Origin: Prinia subflava
Taxonomy: Eukaryota > Chordata > Aves > Passeriformes > Cisticolidae
DNA length: 64,000 nucleotides
Direction: 5' to 3'
Assembly (NCBI RefSeq): GCF_021018805.1
Contig: NC_086248.1
Span: 27,102,922 to 27,166,921 of the forward strand
The stretch's first letter is position 1; every line of letters begins with the position of its first letter. The notes beneath the pieces were generated by a model, which saw nothing but the letters and a program-made list of their open reading frames with translations, had not been told where the DNA came from and did not search any database. This document shows, in pieces, positions 48,301-60,969 of this stretch. A program made the translations under genes and the position numbers.

Positions 48301-51300
48301 GCAATATTATTGCTATAGGTGGTGATAAAACAAGATTCTAGCCCATTGACTTGCACAAGTGTAGAAAAAATTAATATTGCCATGTATCTTCCTGAACTCA
48401 GTCTGTAAATTAAGAAATGTCACAGAAAATATTTATAGACAAGTCAGAAAGTTACTGACTTTTCTAGAAAGTCATTAAAATTGTATCTACTTGCAGACCT
48501 TCAGTGTCTTCCCCCTTCGTTCTTCCCCAGTTTCTTCGTATTTTTTCATGTGGCACATCTTACTCTCAAAAGATTTCTGTATTCTCACCATATAGTTGTT
48601 GAAAGCCTCCTAATTTCCTTATTATGCCTTGCTAATTTCCCCCATTTACAGCTGTTTTTTGAATTGCACATTTGCTATTACTCTCCTCTTGGGCCTTGCC
48701 TTGGGGATGCACCTTTCAGCTTCCTTTGCGGAAACACTATGCCATTACAGAGGCACACTTTTAAAACTCTTGATGGGTTGACTTCTAAAGCCATGAAACC
48801 AAAACCTGACAGAATTAAGGCTGAAACTCTGGCCTGACACTGGGCTCTCAGTATAAATCCCTTCACAAAAGTAATCCTCTTAAACAGTTCCTTTTTCCAT
48901 GATCATATTTGTAGTTGAAATAGAAAATTATTTTAATCCTTTAAGTAGTAAAAGTACATTAAATTCAATTCTTTCAAAATTATAGTTAAATTATGCAGAT
49001 ATACAGCATAAGAGAAGCAAGAGAAACCACCTGATCATTTATTATGGAGCCATCTCAATTTTTTTTTTATAAGTTGACTGCAGTATAGAAGATTTAGAGC
49101 AGCACTGATACTCTCCAGAATGAATAGAAATAAGTGGACTTATTAGAGACAACAGTCCAAAAATTTTGGTAAGTCATGGTTAGCAACATGTATTCACCTG
49201 TTTTATTAGCAGGATTGATCCAAAAATATTCAATTTTTAAGACATTTACAGGACAATATTTTTCAACAAATTTTGTTGACTTGTTAGGATTCTTTGCATA
49301 AAAGAGGAAAACTTTTGAAAAATGTAAAAAAAAATATTAAAATATACCATTTCACAGTATTTTCTTTTTTCAAATTGTTTTTCATTTGGGGGATTTTTGC
49401 ATTTTTTTGTCCCCTTTGTCTTCTTGCCCATTTAAAATGGGAAGAAAGAAAAAAGTATATGCAAAAAGTAAAATCTTTTTTGTTTTCTATATATTTAATT
49501 TTTATCTATTAATGAAATGACAGTAACCCCCCAAAATTCCATTTTTTGTTAATTACAAATCATTACATACTTCTGTCAGTACATTGCATGCATTTCTTTT
49601 CTACTAGCTCATTCCCAAAATTGTCTTTGGGTTCTAAACATCATCTCACGACCACACAATCAGTATGAATTAATTGAGAAGTGATGTATTTCTACATTTT
49701 TATTTGCAACATTTAATGTATTTATTAAAATTTTGAATTAGAGGTTTAACTTTTCTTTTCATTATATGAAAAAATTTGCTATTAGTTTTTTGCTTTTTGA
49801 ACATTTGAATAGAGAAACAATTCACATGGCTTCTCATTTCCTTTTTGCCAGATCTTACTGTCCTTTGCCTTGGCAAAATGCACAATCTCTGCACATTAGA
49901 AAACAGGTACCTGTTTCAGAAGTAAATGAGCTATCCTTACTTTGAAGAGCATGTAAGGTTATTTAATATTCAAATTAAAAACAAACCAAAACAGCCAACC
50001 AAACAGAAGAAAAGACACCAAAAAAAAATCCCAAAACAAAATGAAAAATACCAGCCAAACAAAAAACCACAAACAGTCTCTTGTAATCATTCAATTTAGT
50101 AGCATAGCAAAGAAATGAATTTTCTAAATCTCCTGCATCATAAATATCTTGCTGACTTCTGTATCAGTTATTGCATTCTCCCTTGTCCTGTTGTCTTTTT
50201 TATCCTTCCTCCATTTCAAAAATAAACAGATTTGTGAGAAGTTGTTTGAGGTTCAATAACAAATTTTTGCAGTGGATATTTTTTACAAGTCATACTATTC
50301 TTGTATTCAGTTTTGTGTCATCTTCTATTTATAATATAATTCCAATATAAGACATAGAGCTTGGTATCTCTGAAGCACATTAACTAAGCCAGGCAGCTTA
50401 ACAAAGGTTAAAAAAAAGCCAAAACAAAGCTTTGTAGTAGTAGAATTATATGTAGGCATATGTTGCATTTGGAAATAATCTTAAACTGATGCTAATTATC
50501 TTAGACTGAACATTTAACGTACTCAAATAACCCTGTAACCTTTTCATTTGGGCTTACTGAACAGATGTAATACTGCATTGTCATGCCAGACAGAAGTTTT
50601 AACTTGATTAATAACAGAAATAACACTATAGAAATATTCGTGGCAGTTCATATTTTGACTACGCAGATGCATGCAATATTAATTTTTCCTATTATTGAAA
50701 TTCCATGGATTTTTCTTAAAGATTAAGTTTTTTATGTAATGTTGACAGCATATTCTTCAGTGACAGTAGGGGAAAAAATCCCAGAAATTTCTATTTTTCT
50801 GCATAAATAATTTTAGAATTATAGTAAATTTATGCAGGAATATATCAGTGTAGTGCTAGTTTTCTCTACATTTGCTAAAGAGGGCAGCAAGCAAACCCTG
50901 TGTGTGTGAAACTCAAAGTAAACATGGAGATTTGCAACACAGGAGTTTTTTGTCTGGAGAGGAAAAAGCTGTAAACTTAGATGTAAAATACATACAAAAT
51001 AATAGGAAGAAAAAAATGTTCTTTAAGAAAAATCTTGCTCAGGTAAATGCATTTTGTAGTGTGCAATATTTAGGACTATATGTTTACTGGTCAGGTCTCC
51101 CATTTACAAATCTAGTAGCATCAGTGTCTGTCTGTCATCATCTCAGCACTTAACTGGAAAAAGAGAGAGACAGAGGGAGAAAGATTTATGCTCTGTTTCA
51201 AAACTGTCTATTCCAGCCTTTAACTGAGTAAACTTCTGGGGTAGAAAGCATAATCTTTACAGAACTCACTTTCTCATCAGTGTCTGAAGGAGTGCAAATG

Positions 51301-51656
51301 ATGCCTCACACATGCTAGAGATCACTGTAAAGAATGAGTTTACAGAGGTAAGTTATAGGCTTTGGGAAAATGAGATTTGATCATTCGAGCATTTCAGGTG
51401 ATGATCATGAGAACAGTTAATGAACTTGAAAAAAGGTGTTAACTCTCCTGAGACAAGCTCCTAGTGTCTGGGAGGTAATGATACTTATTTGCAGAAGCAA
51501 TTGTGATAAGGGATAGCAAAAGGACATTCAATTAAACTAATTATCAGAAGGGTTCATATATGTTGCTGTATGAGAAACATAAAATGTATATTACAAAAAT
51601 TTTAAAAAGAAAAAAATTGAGGTTTTATAATTTCTTGTCTTAAAAATATCTATCCA
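48301..51656. other. upstream region, no gene seen
   Basis: AT-rich. The + ORF at 48481-48837 (118 codons) has no recognisable domain. An A/C-rich run lies near 49978-50075. Confidence 0.6.
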
Positions 51657-51768
51657 CTTATAACATCAAGGTCATGTGTTCAGTCCCCAAGAGCCATTCA
51701 TTTAAGTGTTGGGCTCATTGGTCCTTGAGGGTCCTTTCAAGACAGATCATTCTATTACTCTGTAATCT
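51657..51768 (+). mobile_element. TguSINE1-like SINE, 5'-truncated
   Basis: TAACATCAAGGTCATGTGTT followed by CAGTCCCC resembles the 3' half of a tRNA-Ile-type head; a degenerate B box (GTTCAGTCCC) lies at 51678-51687. It is followed by CATTCATTTAAGTGTTGGGC and TCATTGGTCCTTGAGGGTCC, a CR1-like tail ending TCTATTACTCTGTAATC. This is the layout of the zebra-finch SINE with a tRNA-Ile head and a CR1 3' end. The A box is missing, so it cannot be transcribed on its own. Confidence 0.7.
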
Positions 51769-53534
51769 TTTCCCATCCAAGCAAAAAATCATTGTAGGAG
51801 TTTAATTATTTCTGTTAATAGAATACAGGTTTCAATGTACTGTGATTTCAGCATATTTCTGAATTCTTGGGTAATCCGGACTCATTGATGAGACTCTTGT
51901 GGCTGTCCAAAAAATTCAGTTTTTAAAGTATTAATATTTTATTAACTGTTCATTTATACTTGTGTTTATGGTACTGAATTGAATAAAGAGAATTTTAAAT
52001 AAACATTTTATTATTTTTCAATCACAAGTTTTCTGATTCCTCTAACCATGGAGCTGATGAAAGTCCAATGTTGAAAAGAGGGTGTGCTTGAAAGTTTGCT
52101 TGACAAAGTAACAAAAAGATAAGGAGCCAGATTCTCAAAAGATTGTCTGCCAAAAGAGAGTTTTTAAATGCATATGTGGAAAGGAAAAATGGCCTGATTA
52201 GTCAAAGAAGCAGGGCAACTAACAATTGTATCCCAGGCTTGATTATGTGCAAACAAAGAAGCTCAAACTTGAGAGACACAGCACATTTATTTTTTAATCA
52301 ATTTAATGTGTTTCTGAACAAATCCACCTTTCTTTTTTCTACTATGTTGAGTTGGAGTGCCTGGCTATCAATGAATGTCATTTCATTCAGTTAAGTTATA
52401 TCTTGTCCATAGCTTACTTCTAATTTTTTCATTTTTACAGGGTAACAGGTTACCTAATGTAATCATAGTTAGCTCCAAAATAAAAAGCTGCAGCGTTCCC
52501 AAAGTGTTGCATATTCTGTTCATACCCATACTCTATAGCACAAACATTTCTTACAGTTGTGGTCTGAATGTACAAGACATTTTTGCCCTTGTAAGATGGT
52601 CCCTGCCATGAAGGCAGAGAAGGAGAAATAAAGGGAAAAATTACTAATCAGGATCAAGGCTAAAATTCCCAAACAGGATCAAAAAGAAATACATGTTTAC
52701 TAGACTGCATGCTCTCAAGCTTACAGAATAAAAGGAATGGCTCCTTAGAAGGCCTGAAACACGATCAGACTAGGGGCACTGCACAACAAGCCACAGGATG
52801 AGATGCAACACAAAGAACTGAGTGAGTGAAAGCTTGGGGAGATTCTGTGAGGAGCTGACAAACAGGCAGTCAAGGGTGACAGTCTTAGAACTGAAGATGG
52901 GATCTCTTTACACATGGCTGAGCAAGAATAAACTTTGCAATGAAACAAACATAAATAAACTGACAGAATCTAGCAGTTTTTATCCATGTTTTTCATAAAT
53001 TATATTGTTATGAAAAGTTATCTAATTAAATAAATAATGGGGGAAACTGTGAGTAACATACTCTTGTTTTTCATCACTTTTAGCTACTCGAACCAGAGTG
53101 GAATAGGAATTAGTGTAGATTTATTAATTACTGTAGATGTATTATTTATCTGATTTGCTAATACTCTGCTGTGCTAATTTTATTTTCTTCATTCAGAAAA
53201 AACACACAATTTAAAAGAACACATGCCATTTCATAAGCATTTGACACAGTTTAAACACGTATTAAACATACGAGAATAAACTTCCAATCCTAGATTCTGC
53301 TTTGAGTAATGAAAATTTTAGTTATTTGTTTTTACAAGCTTGTAACAGATTTGGTTTAGTGTTTGGATCTAAGAACCAAGGCTTGAATTTTTTTTTTTAA
53401 TCTTCACATTACCTTATAAATCATTTGACAGGTAAGCCTTACACATACTGGCTTAGAACACATGGTCATTTTGGAATTCTCTTTTTTTATAAATAAAAAG
53501 GTATTTTCTCATAGAAGTATTTGATGGGAGTTCC
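51769..53534. other. upstream region, no gene seen
   Basis: AT-rich. 52600-52960 is somewhat GC-richer and contains AGGATCAAGGCTAAAATTCC and CAAACAGGATCAAAAAG, but I cannot assign it. Confidence 0.5.
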
Positions 53535-54133
53535 TGTTCAGCTCGGTTTGTGTGGGGTAGAATAAATTGTCTTTGCAGTGGCTGGCATGGGTCTGTGTTT
53601 TGTAATTGTGCAGAACACAGGGTTGATAATATAGAGATATTTTTGTTACTATTCAACAGAGCTTACACAGAGCCAAGGCCTTTTTTTTTTCTTTTTGTAT
53701 GGCCATGCCGACGAAGAAGTTGGGGCTGCATAGGAGTTTGGGAGGAGACACAGCTGGGACAGGTGACCCAAACTGACCTAAGGGATATTCCATATCACAT
53801 GACATCATGCTCAGTATGTAGAGTGGGGGAAGAAGGAAGAATGGGTTCATTTTGGGTGATGGTGTTTGTCTTCCCAAGTCACTGTTACTTGTGATGGGGC
53901 CCTGCTCTCCTGCAGATGGCTGAACACCTGCCTGCCCATGGGCAGCTCTGAATTAATTCCCTGTTTTGCTCTGTTTGTGTGCAAGGCTTTTGTTTTCCCT
54001 ATTAAACTGTCTTTATCTCAGCCCACAGGTTTTCTAGTTTTTACCCTTCTGATTCACCTTCTGATCCTTTTCATCAGGGAGTGAGTTAATGACTGTGTGG
54101 GAATTGGTTGCTGACTGGGGTGAAGCCACAACA
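53535..54133 (+). mobile_element. solo LTR of the ~595-bp family
   Basis: It starts TGTTCAGCTCGG and ends GAAGCCACAACA, 599 bp. Its blocks match the 11.1-kb copy in order: GGTCTGTGTTTTG, ACACAGAGCCAAGGCC, GGGATATTCCATATCACATG, GATGGTGTTTGTCTTCCCAA, AACACCTGCCTGCCCATGGG, ATTAAACTGTCTTTATCTCA. It looks the best preserved of the four copies. The ORFs at 53550-53894 (plus) and 53653-53877 (minus) lie inside it. No target duplication and no internal genes. Confidence 0.8.
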
Positions 54134-54827
54134 AAAACAGAAGTCTATATAGAACATTCCCTACAGCCAGCAGTGAAATTTATAACTTTTCCACACAGAT
54201 AACTAAAACAGATGAAATATTTGAAATTCAGATTTTAATAATGCTCACTTTGAAAAAGACTAACTGGAAAAGGAATTGTTTAAATAGGAATGACACTAGG
54301 GACCAGAACTTGGTGTAAATTTGTTAGACACTGACTGAGATTTGGTTTAGCACCTACTAAGGAAAACCAGCTGCTTCTGCTCCTCAGAATAGACAATTTC
54401 TCTGTTCAGTGTGACAGGTAGAGCAACTGTTCAAGGACAATAATTTCCCTAAGAGAAATGTGATTGCAGAAAAACATGTGATCCTAAACAGTCCATGACA
54501 TATGACCAAAACTGTCACTGAAGTGTGATCAACCAAGTCTGCAAAAAAATGAACATGAAATTCTGAGCATTATTGTGTAATTTTATAGTGTTCCTTAGTC
54601 ATTCACAACATTTAAAGCAAATTATATCATTTTCCCTTGTCCAGATCCAGCTTTTCACTGTAAAATAAATACATGTCTGTTTACACCAAGGACTCATTTA
54701 TGTTTATTGAAGCTTTAGGGGAAACAAATCAAACTTACTATTATCTATACTTCTGTGAAAAGCCTAGCCTACTACATTTAATCAGCAGTCTTGAAATAAC
54801 AATGTCATTCTGTGCTACCTGTTGAGA
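54134..54827. other. no gene seen
   Basis: AT-rich sequence between the LTR and the CR1. No repeat recognised. Confidence 0.55.
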
Positions 54828-56340
54828 CTCATCCCAGAGTCCTGAGGGAGCTGGCAGATAAAGTGGCGAAGCCCTTATCCATAATTTTTGAAAAATCAAG
54901 ACAGTCAGGTTAAGTTTCCAATGGGAAACATGAGCTCCATTTTAAAAAGGAGAAAGTGTGAGAGCCAGGGAATTACAGACCAATCAGTTTCACCTCTGTG
55001 CCACGCAAGATCATGGAGCAGATTCTCCTGGAAATTATGCTAAGACACATGAAAACAAGGAGGTGAATGGTAACAGCCAACATGTCTTTACAAAGCAGAA
55101 ATCATGCCTGGTGAATGTGGTGCCCTCCTGCGAAGGGGCTACAGCTTTGGAGAATAAGGGCAGAGAAACAGACATTATCTACCTGGATAGATGCAAAGCT
55201 TTGACACTGTCCCACACAACATCCTTGTTGGTGAACTGGAGAGACATGGATGGATGGACCACATTGTACATATAGAGAAAGAATAAAGAACTCTCTGGAG
55301 GGCTCATGCAAAGAGCTGGCGTCAACAGCTCATTGTCTGCATGGAGACCAGTGAGGACTGGTGTCCTGGGGGATTGGTTCTGGGGCTGGTACTGCTCAGA
55401 ATCTTTGTTGGCAACATGGGCAGTGGGATCAAGGGCGCCCTTAACAAGTTCACTGACAACACCAGCAGCCTGTGTGGTGCAGTTGACAAGGCGAAGGGAA
55501 GGGATGCCATCCAGAGGGACCTTGAGAGGTTTGCGAGATGGACCGATGCCAACCTCATGAAGTTCTACAAAGTGAAATGCAAGGTCCTGTTACCTGGCTC
55601 ATGGTAATCCCAGACACACCCACAGGCTGGGCAGACCCCAGTGATTGAAAGCAGCCAGGCAGAGACAGACTTGGGTGTGATGGTTGATGAAAAACTCCAC
55701 ATGAGCCAGCAGTGTGTGCCTAGAAAGCCAACCATATCCTGGGCTGTGTCAAAAGGAGCATGGCCAGCAGGTCAAAGGAGGTCATTCTCCCCCCCTCTAC
55801 TCTCTTCTTCCAGGTGAGATCCCACCCGAATTACTGTGTACAGTTCTGGTGTCCCAACAAAAGAAGGACATGGAACTGCTGGAACAAGTCGAGAGGAGAG
55901 CCAGGAAGTTGATGAGAGGACTGCAGCACACTCCCTGTGAAGACAGGCTGAGAAAATTTGGGCTGTTAAGTCCAGAGAAGAGAAGATTTTATGGAGACCT
56001 AGTGGTAAACTTCCCAGAGGGAGCTACAGGAAAGGTGGAGAGAGACTATTTGTCAGGAACTGCAGTCATAGAACAATGAGTGATGGGTACAAATTGAAAG
56101 AGGGGGAATTTATGCTAGGTTTTAGGGAAAAATTCTTTACTGTAAGGCTGGTAAGACACTGGAACAGTTGCCCAGGGAGGTTGTGGATGTCCCAACCTGG
56201 CAGTGTTGTAGGCCAGGTTGAATAAGGTCTTGAGCAACCTGATCCAGTGGGAGGTGTCCCTTCCCCATGGCAGAGCTTCTGGGACAAGGGGATCTTTAAG
56301 GACCCTTCCAATCCTTTGCATGTTATGACTCTATGATTCA
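54828..56340 (+). mobile_element. CR1 LINE, ~1.5 kb, 5'-truncated, dead reverse transcriptase
   Basis: A sense-strand CR1 carrying the second half of ORF2 and the 3' end. Fragments in order: a '[20 protein letters not shown]' type stretch near 54967-55027; 'DIIYLDRCKALTLSHTT' near 55174-55226 (the YLDxxKAFDTVSH motif, altered); 'GTLLRIFVGNMGSGIK' type near 55395-55435; 'LNKFTDNTSSLCG' near 55442-55480, where the catalytic F/YADD box has become FTDN; 'DMELLEQVERRARKLMRG' near 55869-55920. The 3' end has GTTGCCCAGGGAGGTTGTGG, GAGCAACCTGATCCAGTGGG and ...GACTCTATGATTCAG. Frameshifts separate the fragments. ORFs of 84-121 codons across it are pieces of this element, not host genes. Confidence 0.9.
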
Positions 56341-59300
56341 GTGTGCTTTGTTAAGACTAATAATCTCCTTACAAGGAGTGAAAAGTAAAGCTGCATTAGT
56401 AAGAGTTTAAATATCCAGGTTTTTAATCAGAAAAACATATCAAATATACTCCATGGTCTGGATATGGCAGTTACACACTAGAAGTGAAAAGTATTTAACC
56501 AGCTCTGCTTAAAGGCATATATTATATTTGAAGTCAAATTTTATTTGCTTGCCTTCATGAAACACATCTATTGATTTGTAATTTTCCTTGAAAATGCCCC
56601 AGCTGCTTTCCTATTCTATGCTAATTCATAAATGTGATCCAGGAAGCATCAGGAAATAATCCAGCTTCAGTATTTGTTGATCATGATCTTTCTGCATTAG
56701 ATTTCACAGAATTTGAGAACAGGATGCACAACAGATAGACAGTCTTTGGTTAAAGATAGTGTGAAGACAGGAAAGAAGTCTGTCCTCTGGCCCAGACCTT
56801 CACATCCTCCATGAAAACCTTCCAGGCTGTAGATTAGACTGAGTTCATTGGAGAGTGCTCAGTTTTTTAAAAGCTTCCTAAATGGGACAATGTGTTCAAG
56901 ACAAGAGCCTGCAACAGAAAGGACAAGGATACACAGCTGGAAATGAATTTAAAGCTAAGTCTCAGAAATGATGAAAGGAAGAAGTTTTCATGGGGGTATA
57001 TAACCACACATTTTGGCATATAAAGCCTCTAAATCACTAAAAGTTTTGTGGAGAGTAAGAATGTCAGGTTCCATAAGAGGAAAATTATTTGCAGATTTAA
57101 AGTTAGTGCACACCCAGAGAGATGAATATTTCACTATTCAAAGTGTCACTTTTCCCCATGTATTGATCTCAGAAATCAGAAATGGTTCAAGTTTCTAAGG
57201 GACAGGACACCCAGAACTCAGAACCAGCTAGTTCACCTCTCTGATGATATTACTTAGATTGTAGGCATGTACTAACCTGTTGAGGTTGCTCCCTATTTTA
57301 TTCTATGTAATTCTATATATTCTATATAATTCTATATACTCTATAGAATGAGGATTTTGGACCAGATTTATTTAGAATAACATAGGATTGATGACAGGAT
57401 TAATTACATAGTGTAATCTCCTTTGAAAATCTCACATTTACTCAGGGGATGTTTGAGGGGCAGGTCCCATCCATGAGTTGACTCAATATGGTCCTTGAAG
57501 AGATTGAAACTAAACATGTTATCAACTTCCACTAAAAAAAAGAAAAAAGTCCCTGTGCTGATATTGTTAAAACATCTCCAAAGGGGATTAGTTATGCTTC
57601 TGTACTACAGTTCTATATGATAAACTATACGTAGTACTTTTAACTTCAAAAGTGAAGTCTGTGGTCTGTTCAGTATTGCAAAGGTACTACTAAACAATAT
57701 CAAAATGTCTACAGAAATATTTTGCTTATTATTGTCCATAATATTCTGAAAGAAGATGTTAGGAATTCAAAAACTATATCTGAGATTTATTATTCATAAG
57801 AGCAGAAGAAATACTTTCTCAAATCTTCAGAAATCTGATCTTCAAATCTTTAAAACACTTTGTTTCACCCCCCTTGCTTTGGCATTGGAATTCATATTAT
57901 ACAGTTAATCTTTGCATGGAGGCAACATTCTAGATAGTAGTTATATAGTCTTTTCCTTCAAGAAAAATATCTGCACCTACTGGAAAAAAAAGAAAGAAAA
58001 AGGAACTCTGTTGAATACAGCATGTAAAACCTGCTCTCAGAGCTAGTTTTGCTACCCCTGGTAAGTTATATCACATTTCTAGAATTCATACTGAAAGCAC
58101 ACTTGCTGTACATTTATGAATAAACCAACCTAGATTTCCTTGATAATAGGACTTTGGGGCATAAAACTTAAAACCAATTCTTATAATTCTTCAGATTTTT
58201 AATATCTCCTAAAATAATTATTCTTTTAATACGATATATAAATAAATTTTAAAAACTCTATAAGTAAAACATATTCAAACTAAAACCACAAAATTAAGAT
58301 AATGTAGAACAGTTAAATCAGAAACAACAGGAAAGCAAAGAACATTTTTTTCTTTTCTCTGTTTTTTTTTCCTTCTTTTTAAAAATTTAACCTACACTTA
58401 CTGAAGAACTGTCATTCACAGATTGTTCCAGTTAACAGACTGTCACACTGAACATTATATGCAGCTCAGCAAAACTGGCACTATTTCATAATTGAGAGGC
58501 TGGTTTTTTAAACCTCTTTCAATTATACAATACCCTCAGATTCAACAATATAAAAGGAGCAGCTTTTCTCATACGGATGAGAACTTTTACCATGTCCTAA
58601 ATTAAGTAATAAGTACAAGCTCTTGCATTTTAAAATCCCCAAAAGACAAGTAACTGGATTAACTGTTCTTGCAGTGAGATTAATGTGGATCAGGTCATAA
58701 AAGCAACAAATGGGTTATAGTGTGTTTTTTAGATGAACAGTTTCATGGATTATAAATCTCAGGTGCAAAAAGCATACCTAACATAATTTAGTTATACTGT
58801 ATTTGGGAGACAGTCTGTATTGAAGCCTAAAAATTTCTTTCTCTGCACTCATTTCTCAAGAAATCACATTTAATCAAGAATTACATTTAGTTAATCCTAT
58901 TTGTATGAAATTGAGATTAAGTAATAAAGTACTATATGGAACATGGCAATCCATGTTCACAAAAAAGAAGTTCCCAATTCAAGGAATAAACTTCCATATA
59001 CATACCAGATGGAACTGTTGAAGCTATTTCACATAAATGACTTATACCATCATCAAAAATTAGGTGCTCGCCCTACTTCTAAATATAATGCTCATTTCCC
59101 TAATGTTAATTTTCTCAGAAAAGTTGTAATGCACTGGTTATTTTTCCTTAAACCCTAGGGATATGATGAAAAGCATTCAACATAGAGCCACACCACAAAT
59201 TACTCTCAAGTTGGAGAATGAGGGCTGCAGTTGTAAGGAGTTTTGCTTCAGACTGAGAATAACATTATTCAAAAGGAAGCCACCAGGATGAAAAGTAAAT

Positions 59301-60621
59301 CCTTATCCCAGTGATCTCACTAATAAGAACAAAAAGGTAACAAAGTGTTAATAACCTTTCCCTAACTCAAAATATGGAAAACATCATTCACAGAAAGAAT
59401 CAGAACAGGAAGAACTAACTCCGAGGGAACAGAAATGGAAATGAAAAATGAAATATATTAGTATAAAGTGCATGATTGCTCATAATAAAAGTTTTTATGC
59501 ATGGAGATTATAAATTGTAAAGGGCAAAGGAGGACAAAATACTGTCTGTATTAATTCTTCAGCTAGTAGTATAACAGAGACAAGAAAAAGTCCTTGAGTT
59601 TTCATCAGGCCATGTACTTGCAATAGGTAAGGGGTTGGGCCAAAACACAAGGGAAATTTCATCTGAAATATTGGGAAGAACTGCTATGACCTAATTTTAT
59701 GTTTTCAGTTGGAACATCATTGTTATAAAAAAAGTCTGTCTATGAAATTAACAGAAACAAATAAGCTCAAGACTATGCCAATAGTACTCTGAATTCTCAT
59801 TCTAAATGGCCTTTTTTACAGTTTTATCACATGAGGAAACTATCTTAGATTCCTTAAATAATATGGGCAATATTTGCTGTATACAGCATGGGTCATAGTT
59901 TTAAACAGATTTAATCAGATGCGGAAAAGGACTTATCATAAAACCAGCTTAATTGAATCAAAAATACTAAACCCAGATTGACTTGCTTATCCTAGTGAAA
60001 TGAAGGCTATACTTCATTTATAATTTCTCATCGAAATAGAGGTTTATAATTTCTCATAAATACGTTACAGAGCTAAAGTGCAAAGTTGGCACAAGAAGAA
60101 ATTGATATAAATGGAACAGAAATAAATTTAGGAGAAAAAACCCAGACATTTCTAAATTAAATCTCACAGTGGTGGAGAGTATTAAGTCAGTAGACAGTCA
60201 GTATTATGTCAGTAGTATTAAGTGGGACAAAAATTTATTGCTAAATTTATTAGAAAAGTGGATCAATTTACAATATGTTTGCTTATATTATCATGGGTTT
60301 AGTGACATGTAAAAATGTACAACTCTTTCCAAAACAAGAGAGACTTAACCTAAAAACACTGAAGAATTTTCACTTTTTTTTGTTAAGAGTAGTGAATAAT
60401 TGTCTTTTTTAAGTTCATGACATAGTTTTAGCTAATAATTCTGATATTCTAATATTTAGCTGATAATTCTTATTATTTCCCATTTTCAGTATTTTGAGAT
60501 AAATGAATTTGCCCAAGGCTGATTTTTCTTTCCCAGTCGTATATAAACTTCCACAATACCCTTTGTCATTCCAAGCAAGTAAAATGAGAAAAAAACTTTT
60601 CAGCTAATAAAGGGTTAATGT
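56341..60621. other. upstream region, no gene seen
   Basis: AT-rich, almost free of recognisable transposons. A short ATTCTATATA microsatellite lies at about 57297-57348. Confidence 0.6.
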
Positions 60622-60964
60622 TGTTCTGGTTTTCAGACGGCAGGAAATAACAACATGACTCTCAATATGATGGTGAAAATGAGAGCAAACTTTATTCCTC
60701 TACATTGTCTTTTTATAGAGTACTTTGGCACAAAGAATATGATAGGTCCTTAGAGTCTACACCCTTTAGTAAACATTTCTTTCCAGTAAACATGTTGGAA
60801 AAACACCACCTGCGGATGGTTTCTCACTTCCCAAGGTCTGTTTGAATTCCTCCTTAAGATTTTCCCAGGCCAGAATGAGAAAGTTGCTTGCCTGCCTTTC
60901 ACACAGGTACTGGCAGAGCCTCAAGCCTAAATTCAGACCAATTGTCTGCACCCATAGGTTGGCA
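60622..60964 (-). mobile_element. solo LTR, 343 bp, with perfect 5-bp target duplication
   Basis: On the + strand it starts TGTTCTGGTTTTC and ends CATAGGTTGGCA; in its own orientation it starts TGCCAACC and ends AGAACA. It is flanked on both sides by AATGT (60617-60621 and 60965-60969). In minus orientation a TATAAAA box (60717-60711) is followed by AATAAA (60696-60691), then a short U5. It is a compact solo LTR formed by LTR-LTR recombination. The 5-bp duplication points to ERVL or ERV1 rather than ERVK. The short ORFs over it are incidental. Confidence 0.85.
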
Positions 60965-60969
60965 AATGT

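Noticed and set aside
51657..51768. Possible functional tRNA gene
   Set aside because: Only a degenerate B-box half is present, with no A box or cloverleaf; it is fused to a CR1 tail as in a SINE.
55714..56079. 121-codon ORF as a possible host gene
   Set aside because: It is the C-terminal part of the CR1 reverse transcriptase ORF, flanked by other CR1 fragments.
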